A model generated the notes under the pieces. It was not told where the DNA came from. It did not search any database and saw only the letters and a list, made by a program, of their open reading frames with translations. A program made the position numbers and the translations under genes. A DNA stretch of 64,000 nucleotides, taken from positions 372,001-436,000 of the forward strand of contig CAWKAN010000020.1 of NCBI GenBank assembly GCA_963847615.1, written 5' to 3'. Origin of the DNA: Palsa-883 sp963847615. Lineage in GTDB: Bacteria > Pseudomonadota > Alphaproteobacteria > Acetobacterales > Acetobacteraceae. This document shows positions 28,381 to 37,070 of the stretch, in pieces (positions within the stretch are counted from its first letter, which is position 1; each line of letters begins with the position of its first letter).

Positions 28381-29168
28381 CCGATCATGCTGTAGCCGCC
28401 GTTGACGCTCAGCACCTGGCCGGTGATGTGGCGTGCGGCGTCCGAGGCGAGGAACAGCACGGCATTGCTGACATCCTCGGTCTCGCCGATCCGTTTCAGC
28501 GGATAGGCGCGGCGGATCTTTTCCTCGCGCTCCTGCACCGCCGCCTCGCCGATCCGCTCGGCCAGCTTGCGCAACATGCCCTGGCGCAGCGGCGTGTTGG
28601 TCGCTGCCGGCGAGACCGCGTTGACGTTGATGTTGTGCCGTCCCACTTCGCGCGCGATCGACTTGGTGAAGGCGAGCACGCCGCCCTTGGCGGCGGAATA
28701 GTTTGCCTCGCGCTCCTGCCCCGCGCGCGCGGCGTCGCTGACGATGTTGACCAGCTTGCCGCAGCGCCGCTCGACCATGCCGGGCAGCACGGCGCGCGCG
28801 CAGTTCAGCGTGCCGTGCAGGATCACCCGGATCTCGCGCTCGCAATCATCCGGCCTGGTTTCCAGGAACGGCGCGCTGGCCAGCAGCACCGCGGCGTTGT
28901 TCACCAGGATGTCGGGCCGCAGTCCCTGCGCCGCGAGCGCCGCGACCATTCCGGTAACGGCTGCCAGGCTGCCGATGTCGCACAGCGCCGGCAGCGCGCG
29001 TCCGCCATCCTGTTCGATCAGTGCGATGGTCGCGTTGACCGCGTCCGCGGTGATGTCGTTCACCGCGACGACGGCGCCTTCGCGGGCGAAGGCGCGCGCG
29101 ATGGTCTGGCCGATGCCGCTACCGGCACCGGTGATCAGCACCGCCTTGCCGGCCAGATTCAGCTCCAT
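28377..29168 (-). CDS. SDR-family dehydrogenase, BadH-like
   Basis: A 263-residue short-chain dehydrogenase. The cofactor motif TGAGSGIGQT is near residue 14 and NNAA near 90. The catalytic Ser, Tyr and Lys are visible in VNIVSDAARAGQEREANYSA followed by AKGG. The NIVSDAARAG and VLPGMVERR segments resemble BadH, 2-hydroxycyclohexanecarboxyl-CoA dehydrogenase, which makes the substrate of BadI. It lies immediately before the BadI-like gene with a 4-bp coupled overlap. General SDR function is certain; the BadH role rests on context. Confidence 0.83.
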   Translation of the reverse strand: MELNLAGKAVLITGAGSGIGQTIARAFAREGAVVAVNDITADAVNATIALIEQDGGRALPALCDIGSLAAVTGMVAALAAQGLRPDILVNNAAVLLASAPFLETRPDDCEREIRVILHGTLNCARAVLPGMVERRCGKLVNIVSDAARAGQEREANYSAAKGGVLAFTKSIAREVGRHNINVNAVSPAATNTPLRQGMLRKLAERIGEAAVQEREEKIRRAYPLKRIGETEDVSNAVLFLASDAARHITGQVLSVNGGYSMIG

Positions 29169-30511
29169 GCGTGCAGCCCCCCGAGCAGGTCGCGGATCGC
29201 CGGCAGTGCGCCGCCGCCGCCGAAGCCGCGCAGCAATTCGAACAGGTCGGCGCTGCGATCACCGAGGCACGGCGTGACCAGCCCGTCGAACTTTCGCCGC
29301 ATGTCATCCCACGACATCGGGTTGCCGGGATGGCCCTTGGCCACCGGAACAAACGTCGTGAGGCGGTCCTGCCGGTCGGTTTCGACGGCCAGCGTGGCGG
29401 AGGCAAAGCCCATGTCGGGGTGTGGACTGACGGTGATCTTCCCGGCGAGTGCGGCGATCTCCGGCTCCAGTGTCCAGTCCGCGCGGAAATCGGCGGCGGA
29501 CACGTCGCGATCGTGCAGCGCCAGCGCGACGCAGTAGCGCAGGTCGAATTTCCCGGCCAGCGGCGTCTGCGGCCGGCCGTTCGTCTGCCCGGTCACCTGT
29601 GCCGCCAGCGCACCGACATCGGCCCGCACCGCGCGCACCGCCGCGATGTCCAGGCCCTGCGCGCGCAGGCCGCGCGCCGCGTCGATCGAGGGATGGATCA
29701 GATGGCACGCGGCATAGGGCTTGAAGCTGTTGCGCAGGATCCGCCAGCCGGAAAAATCCGCTGCTGCGATCTTCAGGCTTCGGTCCTGGATCACGGCATT
29801 GTCGAGCCCGCCGCCCGGTTCCAGCAGCGTGGTGGCGCCGACCATTCCGCCGGCGGCGAGCTGCGCCGACAGCACGCCGTCCATGCCCGCCTTGCCGGCG
29901 TGGAACGGCTTGGCCATGGTGCCGAACGACGCGGTCAGGCCGCTGGTCTGGGTGGCGGCCAGGCCCAGCGCGTGCAGCGCGCGGGCGGCGTCCAGCTTCA
30001 GCAGCGCGGCGGCGGCGGCCGCGGCGCCGAGCCGGCCGAACACGCCGGTGCCGTGCCAGCCGCGCGCGGTGACGCCCTGGCCCAGCCCGTGGCCGACCCT
30101 CGCGGCCACCTCGAAGCCGGTGACGAAGGCGGCCAGCATGGCGGCCTCGTCGGCGTCGATTTCCTCGCCGAGCGCCAATGTCGCGGCCCAGACCGGCGCG
30201 CTGGTGTGCGTCACCGCCTCGACATAGGTGTCGTCGAAATCCAGGCAGTGGGCGAGCGTGCCGTTGGCCAGCGCCGCCATCGGCGCCGCGGCGGTGCCGC
30301 CGAACAGCACGCTCGCGCGCCCCGCGCTGCGCCAGCGGGCGATCGTGTCGCGCACGATACGTCCTGCCGGCTCGTCGCCGGCGCCGATCGCCACGCTCAT
30401 CCAGTCGGCCAGGCAAAGGCGCGCGGCGTCCAGCACCTCGCGCGGCAGGCTGCGCGTGCCAACCGTTTCGATGTAGTTGCCGATGATCCGACCGTTGTCA
30501 GCGTCCATCAT
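29159..30511 (-). CDS. MmgE/PrpD family protein
   Basis: A 450-residue protein of the 2-methylcitrate dehydratase-like family. Segments include ANGTLAHCLDFDDTYVEAVT, the GWHGTGVFGRLGAAAAAA region and FKPYAACHLIHPSIDA. Relatives include 2-methylcitrate dehydratase, aconitate decarboxylase and iminodisuccinate epimerase, so the reaction is open. It overlaps the SDR start by 10 bp. A prp operon context (prpB, prpC) is absent, so a hydration or dehydration in the local organic-acid pathway is more likely than propionate metabolism. Confidence 0.87.
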   Translation of the reverse strand: MMDADNGRIIGNYIETVGTRSLPREVLDAARLCLADWMSVAIGAGDEPAGRIVRDTIARWRSAGRASVLFGGTAAAPMAALANGTLAHCLDFDDTYVEAVTHTSAPVWAATLALGEEIDADEAAMLAAFVTGFEVAARVGHGLGQGVTARGWHGTGVFGRLGAAAAAAALLKLDAARALHALGLAATQTSGLTASFGTMAKPFHAGKAGMDGVLSAQLAAGGMVGATTLLEPGGGLDNAVIQDRSLKIAAADFSGWRILRNSFKPYAACHLIHPSIDAARGLRAQGLDIAAVRAVRADVGALAAQVTGQTNGRPQTPLAGKFDLRYCVALALHDRDVSAADFRADWTLEPEIAALAGKITVSPHPDMGFASATLAVETDRQDRLTTFVPVAKGHPGNPMSWDDMRRKFDGLVTPCLGDRSADLFELLRGFGGGGALPAIRDLLGGLHAWS

Positions 30512-30524
30512 GGCGTCCCCCGCA

Positions 30525-31748
30525 TCAGACGATGCCGTCGCGGCGCAAGTCCGCGATCTGCGCCGGTGTGTAGCCGTGCTCGCCCAGGATGGCGTCGGTG
30601 TGCTCGCCGAGATCGGGCGCCGGGCCGTGTTCCGCTTGCGCCAGCCCGGCCCGCGCCAGCGGATTGACCAGATGCGGCACGTCGCCCTCCAGCGGATGGT
30701 CGATCACGTTGATCAGGCCGCGCGCCGCGACGTGCGGCAGCTTCACCGCCTCGTCCGGCGTGCAGATCGGGCTGATGGTGATCCCGGTCGCCTCCAGGCG
30801 CTGCATGATCTCGGCCCAGCTGTGCGCCGCGCAAAAATTCGTCAGCGCCTCGCGGTATTTCGCCTCGTGCGGGCCGTGCGCGCTCAGCCGGTCGGCAAGC
30901 GTTTCGTTTTCCGCGATCAGGTCCGCGCGCCCGATGCTGGTGCAGAACGCGGTCCACGACCGCGTCTCCAGCAACGACACCGCCACCGGCTTGCCGTCCT
31001 TGCTGCGATAGGTGTCGTAGCGCGGATTGGCGCCGAACGATTCGATCTTCGGCAGGCCGCTGTGCCCGGCCATGCGCGCCATCGGCGAGCTGAGCGGGAT
31101 GACGCACATGTTGAACAGCGCCTCGAACATGCCGAGGTCGATCTCGCAGCCTTCGCCGCTCTGGGCGCGCTGTGCGAGCGCCGCCTGGATGCCGATGATC
31201 GCATACAGCGCGCCGGCGAAATCGGCCGCGTGGAAGCCGGGCGGGGCAGGGGGGTTCCAACGTTCCAGCGCGGTGCCCATCAGCCCGGTCAGCCCCTGCA
31301 TCACCAGGTCGTGGCCGGCGACGTGCGACAGCGGCCCGGTTTGGCCGAAACCGGTGATGGAGCAGTAGATCAGCCGCGGATTGATCGCGCGCAGCGTCGG
31401 ATAGTCCAGGCCGAGTTTGGCCGTGCCGCCGGGGCGGAACGATTCGACCGCGACATCCGCGCGCTGCACCAGCCGATGCGCGATCGCGCGTCCCGCCGGC
31501 TGCGCAAGGTCGAGCGTGATGCTGCGCTTGAACGCATTCATCGCGTGGAAATAGTAGCTGTGCGTGGCCAGTTGCGGCCGGTTGTGCCGGCTGGGGTCGC
31601 CGCTGACCGGCTGTTCGATCTTGATCACCTCGGCGCCGAATTCGCCCAGCATCTGCGTGGCCCAGGGGCCAGGCAGCAGCCGGCTGAAATCCAGCACGCG
31701 CACGCCCCGCAGCGGCAAGGGTTTCGCTGCGGTGGCGGCTTGGCTCAT
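30525..31748 (-). CDS. CaiB/BaiF family III CoA transferase (single domain)
   Basis: A 407-residue family III CoA transferase. The N-terminal segments RVLDFSRLLPGPWATQMLGE and FGAEVIKIEQPVSGD are diagnostic. The catalytic Asp is in GHDLVMQGLTGLMG. The enzyme transfers CoA from one acyl-CoA to another carboxylate and could activate the acid imported by the Liv system without ATP. It starts 4 bp inside the end of the larger paralogue and ends 13 bp before mmgE/prpD. Confidence 0.9.
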   Translation of the reverse strand: MSQAATAAKPLPLRGVRVLDFSRLLPGPWATQMLGEFGAEVIKIEQPVSGDPSRHNRPQLATHSYYFHAMNAFKRSITLDLAQPAGRAIAHRLVQRADVAVESFRPGGTAKLGLDYPTLRAINPRLIYCSITGFGQTGPLSHVAGHDLVMQGLTGLMGTALERWNPPAPPGFHAADFAGALYAIIGIQAALAQRAQSGEGCEIDLGMFEALFNMCVIPLSSPMARMAGHSGLPKIESFGANPRYDTYRSKDGKPVAVSLLETRSWTAFCTSIGRADLIAENETLADRLSAHGPHEAKYREALTNFCAAHSWAEIMQRLEATGITISPICTPDEAVKLPHVAARGLINVIDHPLEGDVPHLVNPLARAGLAQAEHGPAPDLGEHTDAILGEHGYTPAQIADLRRDGIV

Positions 31749-33952
31749 GCGGTGGCCCGCCGCGCCGGCGCGTGGGGCAGCAGTGCGGCGTTGTCCTCGC
31801 CCAGCGCGTGCATGCGCCGGGGGCGCAGGGCGGGGGTGGCGGTCAAGCCGAACGGCATGGCCAGCATGCGCGCGGTGTCGTCGCCGGCGGCAACGTCGTG
31901 GATCGAGCGACGACGGGTGATCACGGGCTGGGCGAAGGCTTCCGCCGGCTCCAGCACAGGGGCCGCCTGGATGGCGTGCCGTGCCAGTTGGTCCACCAGC
32001 TCCGCGCGGGTGTGCGACGCCGTGTCCTGCGTGCCGATGACGGCACGAACCGCCGCTTCGGTCGCCGCTGCCGCAACCCAACCGTCCCGCGCCGGCCAGC
32101 GCGAGCACGCGCCGATCGCACTGTGTCCGTCCGGCCAGGCGAGTTGCGTCAGCCAGGCGATGGCGTCGCACATCGCGATGTCGACGATCTGACCGCGGCC
32201 GGACCGTTCCCGTTGCGTCAGCGCCGCCAGGACCGCCAGCGCCGTCAACTGGCCGGACGCCTGGTCGGCGATCGAGCAGCCGATGCGGCACGGCGTTTCG
32301 CCCGTGCCGATCAGCGAAGTCAGTCCGCCAAGCCCCTGGATCACCGTGTCGAGCGCCGGCAGTTCCGGCCCGCCCAGGCCGAACCCCGAAATCGTCGCGT
32401 GGATCAGGCGCGGATACCGCGCGGTCGCCGCTTCGGCGCCGAGGCCGATCTGCTCCATGACGCCCGGCCGCAGGTTCTGCAGCAGCACGTCGCTGCCCGC
32501 CACCAGCGACGCGAGCTGCCCCTGATGGTCGGTGCGGCGGAGATCGAGCACCACCGAGCGTTTGCCGGCGTTGTGGTTGATGAAGTAGCCGCTGGCGCCG
32601 CCGTGTTGCGGCAGCCAGCGGCGCGTCTCCTCGCCGCCCGGCGATTCGATCTTGATCACCTCCGCGCCGAGGCTGCCCAGCAGCATCCCGGCGAGCGGGC
32701 CGGCGGTATAGCGGCTGATTTCGATGACCCGCATGCCGGCCAAGGGTGCGGCGGGCGCGCGTTGCGCCGCGGCAGGGGGCACGGATGGCCAGGGCGGCGA
32801 GACGGCAGGCAGCGTCGGCGTGATCGCCGTTGCCGGCGGGGTTGCCGGCGTCAGCGTCGCCACCCGTTGCGCCAAACCACGGCTCAGCCCGAGCGCGCCG
32901 GCGAACCCCGGCTGGCCCGGCGCGAGATCCTGCACCGTGCCGCGCTGGCGCAGCACCGCATCGGCCAGCACCTGGGGGATGCCCAGGGCTTCCCCGGCCG
33001 GAATGCCCACGGCGCCGACGGCCGCGACCACGTCGCGCATAGGGTGCGCGCCAACCCATTCCTGCACCAGAACGTCGATCTCGTCGGCCAGTGCCCGCCG
33101 CATGAAGTTGCGGGCGAACCGCGGGTCCGGCTTCAGTTCGGGCCGGCCGATCAGCTCCAGCAGCGCGTGCCACTGCGCATCGCTGGTCGAGCAGATCAGC
33201 ACCCAGCCGTCATTCGCCCGATAGACGTTCCACGGCGTGCACTGCGGATGCCGGCAGCCCTGGCGGAACTCGTGCGGGCCGTCCAGTTCCAGCAGCGGCA
33301 GGTGCACGCGAAGCTGGTCGGCCGCGACCTCGATCAGGCTGAGGTCGATCAGCTGGCCGACGCCATCACGCCGGCGCACCAGCAACGCCGCGAGGACCGC
33401 GGCGGTGGCGGTCACCGCCGCACTGAGCTCGACGACGGGAATGCGCACGAACTCGGGCGGCCCGCCCTCGTGCCCGGTCACCGACATGCCGCCGCCCAAC
33501 GCCTGGAGCAGCGGCTCCGGGGCGTCGCGCCAGGCTTCGCCGCCATCCAGGCCGGACGGCGAGACGACGCACAGGATCTTCTGCGCAGCCACGCCATCGG
33601 CCAGCAGCGCACGCAGGATCGCGCCATCCGGCGCTTCCGGTGCCGGCGGATCGAGCAGCAGCACGTCGGCGATCGCCCGGCAGTGCCGCCAGGTCGCCGC
33701 CACGTCGTCGTGCAGCACGATGCGCTGCTTGCCCCCGCCGCGCAGCATCCGCTGGTTCAGCGGCGCCGCATCGAATTGCCGGGCCTGCTGCGGGGTTTCC
33801 AGCCGCAGCACCTGCGCGCCGAGGCGGGCCAGCAGGTGGCCGACCGCAGCGGTCGCCAGTCGCGTGCCGCGTTCGACGACGACCAGGCCGGTCAGCGTGG
33901 CGTCGCTGCCGGACGACGCGGCGTCGGGGTCAGCCACGCGGCGGGGTCCCAC
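31745..33952 (-). CDS. Tandem-domain CaiB/BaiF family III CoA transferase
   Basis: A 735-residue protein with two CaiB-like halves joined by a Pro/Ala-rich linker around residues 365-400. The second half has the normal start (MRVIEISRYTAGPLAGMLLG), GAEVIKIESPGGEETR and the catalytic Asp region ALDTVIQGLGGL. In the first half that Asp motif is not recognisable (LLQALGGGMSVTG only), so it is probably a non-catalytic domain. This makes an in-cis pseudo-heterodimer. Substrate unknown. It overlaps the acyl-CoA dehydrogenase gene by 23 bp and the next CoA transferase by 4 bp. Confidence 0.88.
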   Translation of the reverse strand: MGPRRVADPDAASSGSDATLTGLVVVERGTRLATAAVGHLLARLGAQVLRLETPQQARQFDAAPLNQRMLRGGGKQRIVLHDDVAATWRHCRAIADVLLLDPPAPEAPDGAILRALLADGVAAQKILCVVSPSGLDGGEAWRDAPEPLLQALGGGMSVTGHEGGPPEFVRIPVVELSAAVTATAAVLAALLVRRRDGVGQLIDLSLIEVAADQLRVHLPLLELDGPHEFRQGCRHPQCTPWNVYRANDGWVLICSTSDAQWHALLELIGRPELKPDPRFARNFMRRALADEIDVLVQEWVGAHPMRDVVAAVGAVGIPAGEALGIPQVLADAVLRQRGTVQDLAPGQPGFAGALGLSRGLAQRVATLTPATPPATAITPTLPAVSPPWPSVPPAAAQRAPAAPLAGMRVIEISRYTAGPLAGMLLGSLGAEVIKIESPGGEETRRWLPQHGGASGYFINHNAGKRSVVLDLRRTDHQGQLASLVAGSDVLLQNLRPGVMEQIGLGAEAATARYPRLIHATISGFGLGGPELPALDTVIQGLGGLTSLIGTGETPCRIGCSIADQASGQLTALAVLAALTQRERSGRGQIVDIAMCDAIAWLTQLAWPDGHSAIGACSRWPARDGWVAAAATEAAVRAVIGTQDTASHTRAELVDQLARHAIQAAPVLEPAEAFAQPVITRRRSIHDVAAGDDTARMLAMPFGLTATPALRPRRMHALGEDNAALLPHAPARRATA

Positions 33953-35099
33953 GGAACGCCTCCATGCCGGTCAGTTCGCGGCCGTGGATCAGTGCGAGGA
34001 TCTCGTTGGTGCCATCGGGCACCGGGATCATTCTGATGTCGCGATAGAGCTGTTCGATGCGCGCCTCTTCCGACAATCCCATCGCGCCGAGCAGGTTCAT
34101 CGCCTGGAACACCGCGTTCTGGCATTCGCCCTGGGCAAACCGTTTCGCCATCGCCGCCGCCCCGGCCGCGTCCTGGCCAAGGTCCACCAGCGCCAGCGCG
34201 TGGTAGCACAGCAACCGGCTCGCGGTGATGGCGGTGACGATGTCGGACAGGCTTTTCTGCACCAGCTGATGCGCCGCGATCGGCTTGCCAAACTGCCGGC
34301 GCTGCAAGGCGTAGTCGCGCGCGATGTCATAGGCGCGCTGCGCCAGGCCCACCGCGACCAGGCCGAACAACGGCCGGTTGACGCCCCAGCTTGCCTTGAG
34401 CACCTCGGTGCCGCCTTGCCGCGCCTCGATCACGTTCTCCGGCGGAATGACGCAGTCCTCGAACAGGCATTCGCCCAGCATCCCCTGGCGCAGGCCGATG
34501 GTGGCGATCTCGTTCGCCTCGAACGGCGAGCGGTCGCGCTCGACCACGACCTTCACCACCTTGGCGCCGCCGCCGTCGCGCTGGTCGAGGCAGGTGACCA
34601 TGATCAGGTCGCAGGCCGAAACGTTGGTGATCCACATCTTGCGCCCGTTCAGCAGCAATCGGTCGCCGCGCCGGGTCAGCCGGGTGCGCACGCCGCGCGG
34701 ATCGGACCCGGTGTCGGGCTCGGTCGAGCCGGTGCAGGCGATCTGGCGGCCGGCGATCAGCCCGGGCAGCAGACGGTCGCGCTGTTGGTCGGTGCATTCG
34801 GCGTGCAGCCGGGCGATGGTCGCCTCCTGGGCGACCAGCGAGACCGCGATGGGCGCCGGGATCGGTTCGAAGGCGATCCCGTAGTCCAGCATGGTGATCC
34901 CCGGCCCGCCCGCCGCTTCCGGCAGGCGCGCGGCGGGCAGCCCCAGCTCCGCCAGCTTGCCCAGGATCGCCAGGAACACCGGCTTCGGCAGTGGTGCGTT
35001 GCGGTCGTGCGTATCGAGTGCCGGCTGGATCGTGCGGTCCACCAGGCGCTGCACCGCATCGCGCATGGACTGCTGCTCGGCCGTGAGGACGAACCTCAT
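33930..35099 (-). CDS. Acyl-CoA dehydrogenase (first gene of the Liv/BadI-type operon)
   Basis: A 389-residue flavoprotein. ACTGSTEPDTGSDPRGVRTR is the FAD-contacting loop, LNGRKMWITNVSACDLIMV follows, and the C-terminal half has QRRQFGKPIAAHQLVQKSLS and VPDGTNEILALI. The catalytic base cannot be fixed by eye. The expected role is alpha,beta-dehydrogenation of an acyl-CoA, possibly alicyclic. It is the promoter-proximal gene, divergent from the plus-strand operon at 35373. Confidence 0.9.
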   Translation of the reverse strand: MRFVLTAEQQSMRDAVQRLVDRTIQPALDTHDRNAPLPKPVFLAILGKLAELGLPAARLPEAAGGPGITMLDYGIAFEPIPAPIAVSLVAQEATIARLHAECTDQQRDRLLPGLIAGRQIACTGSTEPDTGSDPRGVRTRLTRRGDRLLLNGRKMWITNVSACDLIMVTCLDQRDGGGAKVVKVVVERDRSPFEANEIATIGLRQGMLGECLFEDCVIPPENVIEARQGGTEVLKASWGVNRPLFGLVAVGLAQRAYDIARDYALQRRQFGKPIAAHQLVQKSLSDIVTAITASRLLCYHALALVDLGQDAAGAAAMAKRFAQGECQNAVFQAMNLLGAMGLSEEARIEQLYRDIRMIPVPDGTNEILALIHGRELTGMEAFRGTPPRG

Positions 35100-35372
35100 C
35101 GACGGACTGTCTCCTCACCTTCGCCCGGCGGCTTCTCTGGCGGCGCCCGCGTGAAGCGTCGGAGTGTATGACGATCCGGCCGAGCGTCAATCGCGGGTCG
35201 CGAGCGACCGGCAATTGTCGTTTTGGCCGCATGACATTGTCTGGCCGTCATGGTCGGAGCCTGGCCGGCGAAGGCCGGGCCGCCGCGTCGGTCCGCTGCA
35301 CCGGCGGTTGTGCAGACGGCCTGGCAATGCCAGGCTCAGCTATGTCGGCGTTGTGCCGTAGCGGGGGAAAAC
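35100..35372. promoter_or_regulatory. Divergent promoter region between two CoA-metabolic operons
   Basis: 272 bp separating oppositely transcribed operons. No regulator gene lies nearby and I could not define an operator with confidence. Any shared regulator must be encoded elsewhere. Confidence 0.45.
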
Positions 35373-36563
35373 TTGCTGCTCGACGGGATGAAGATCGTCA
35401 GTTTTTGCCACTTCCTGCAAGGTCCCGCAGCCATGCAGTACCTGTCGGACATGGGAGCCGACGTGATCAAGATAGAGCCGCCGCAAGGTGGCTTCGAGCG
35501 GCAATGGAGCGGTGCCGACTGCGTCAGGGTTGGCGGCGTCAGCGCCTTCTTCTTGTGCGCCAACCGCAATGCAAGGAGCCTGGCGCTCGACCTGAAGAAG
35601 CCCGAGGCCCGTGAGGTCATCTTTCGCCTGCTGGCAGCGAGCCATGCGCTGGCGGAGAATTTTCGGCCGGGAACGCTCGACCGGCTCGGCCTTGGCTACG
35701 AGGCGGTTCGGGCGCGCAAGCCGGACATCATCTACGCCACCGCCAGCGGCTACGGGGCGACCGGTCCCTACGCCGCGCGTCCGGGGCAGGACCTGCTGAT
35801 CCAGGCCATGTCGGGGCTCGCTTCCAGCACCGGCAACGCAGCGAGCGGACCGGTCGCCGTTGGCTGCGCCGCCGCCGACCAGCACGGCGCCGCGCTGCTC
35901 GCCCTCGGCATGGCCGGGGCCTATGCGCGCTGGCTGCGTACCGGCGAAGGGACGCGGGTTGAGAGCACGCTGCTCGGTGCCGGGATCGATCTTCAGATGG
36001 AATCCCTCGTCACCTACTATGCCAGCGGCGCCAACCGGGACGTTTTGCAACGTGGTTCGCACCTCGGGAGCTGGTTCCACGCGGCCCCGTACGGGATCTA
36101 CCGCGTTGCCGACGGCCATGTCGCGCTATCGCTGAACGATCTGGAAAAGCTGGCGGCTGCGCTGGAATGTCCCGAGCTCGGCGGCCTGGCCGGCCACAAC
36201 GCCTATCGCGAGCGCGATGCCATCGCTGGCGTCATCGCCGAAGCCCTCGAGTCCCGCCGCTTCGCCGACATCGCGGCCGCCTTCGACGCGTCGGGGCTGT
36301 GGTATGCGCGGGTCGAAGACTTCGACGATCTGCTCGACAACCGGCAGGTGCAGCACAATCAGACGTTCCGCGACGTCGCGGTCAACGGCGAGACGATCAA
36401 GCTGCTGAACCATCCCATGCGCTACGACGGCAAGCTGCCGGAGGCTTGCGCCTTCGCGCTGCGCCCCGGGGCCGATACGCGCGACGTGCTGCAGCAAGCC
36501 GGCTTCCGCGACGCGGAAATCCATGAGCTGCTCGCGTCCCAGGTTGCCTTTGCCGCAGACTGA
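35373..36563 (+). CDS. CaiB/BaiF family III CoA transferase
   Basis: A 396-residue protein. The N-terminal segment KIVSFCHFLQGPAAMQYLSD, then MGADVIKIEPPQGGFE, is diagnostic; the catalytic Asp lies in ARPGQDLLIQAMSGLASS. The start is probably TTG 35373, with GGGGGA just upstream; ATG 35388 is the alternative. The same frame stays open from 35250 but looks non-coding there. It opens the plus-strand operon, 14 bp before the MaoC-type gene. Confidence 0.88.
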   Translation: MLLDGMKIVSFCHFLQGPAAMQYLSDMGADVIKIEPPQGGFERQWSGADCVRVGGVSAFFLCANRNARSLALDLKKPEAREVIFRLLAASHALAENFRPGTLDRLGLGYEAVRARKPDIIYATASGYGATGPYAARPGQDLLIQAMSGLASSTGNAASGPVAVGCAAADQHGAALLALGMAGAYARWLRTGEGTRVESTLLGAGIDLQMESLVTYYASGANRDVLQRGSHLGSWFHAAPYGIYRVADGHVALSLNDLEKLAAALECPELGGLAGHNAYRERDAIAGVIAEALESRRFADIAAAFDASGLWYARVEDFDDLLDNRQVQHNQTFRDVAVNGETIKLLNHPMRYDGKLPEACAFALRPGADTRDVLQQAGFRDAEIHELLASQVAFAAD

Positions 36564-36577
36564 TCGAGGAGACGAAG

Positions 36578-37021
36578 ATGGCGGATTTTTACGTGACCCC
36601 GGGCCAGGAGGTCGAATTCTCCAAGACCGTCGGCGAGGCCGACATCTACCTGTTCGCCGGGCTCACCGGCGATCTGTCGTCGAACCACGTGAACGAACAG
36701 GTGATGAGCCGCTCCAAATACCGCCACCGGATCGCGCATGGCGCCTTGATGGTCGGCTTCATGTCCACCGCCTCGACCAAGATGATCGAGGTGCACGCCG
36801 GCATGAGCGCGACCGAGACCGCGGTTTCCCTCGGCTATGACAAGATCCGCTTCCTGGGGCCGGTGTTTATCGGCGACACGATCACCGTCCGCTACCGGAT
36901 CAAGGAGATCGATCCCGCCCGGCGCCGGTCGCGGTCGGAGATTTCGGTCTCGAACCAGCATGGCGATCTCGTCGCGGCGGGCGAGCACATCCTGAAATGG
37001 GTGCCCAACGAGGCGGCGTGA
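36578..37021 (+). CDS. MaoC-like (R)-hydratase/dehydratase
   Basis: A 147-residue hot-dog-fold protein. The hydratase motif is visible as FAGLTGDLSSNHVNE followed by YRHRIAHGALMVG, giving the catalytic Asp and His of (R)-specific enoyl-CoA hydratases. The ribosome site (GAGGAGACGAAG) is good. It probably hydrates an enoyl-CoA produced by one of the neighbouring acyl-CoA dehydrogenases. Confidence 0.9.
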   Translation: MADFYVTPGQEVEFSKTVGEADIYLFAGLTGDLSSNHVNEQVMSRSKYRHRIAHGALMVGFMSTASTKMIEVHAGMSATETAVSLGYDKIRFLGPVFIGDTITVRYRIKEIDPARRRSRSEISVSNQHGDLVAAGEHILKWVPNEAA

Positions 37022-37070
37022 GACGCCGTCGAACTGGCGCCCTGTCGCAGCGGAATCCGAAGCCAGGCCC

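Noticed and set aside
29159..30511. Methylcitrate-cycle prpD
   Set aside because: prpB and prpC are absent and the surrounding genes point to another organic acid. The family label MmgE/PrpD is safer.
31772..35171. Long plus-strand ORFs of 754 and 644 codons
   Set aside because: Antisense to the tandem CoA transferase and acyl-CoA dehydrogenase genes, which carry clear catalytic motifs.
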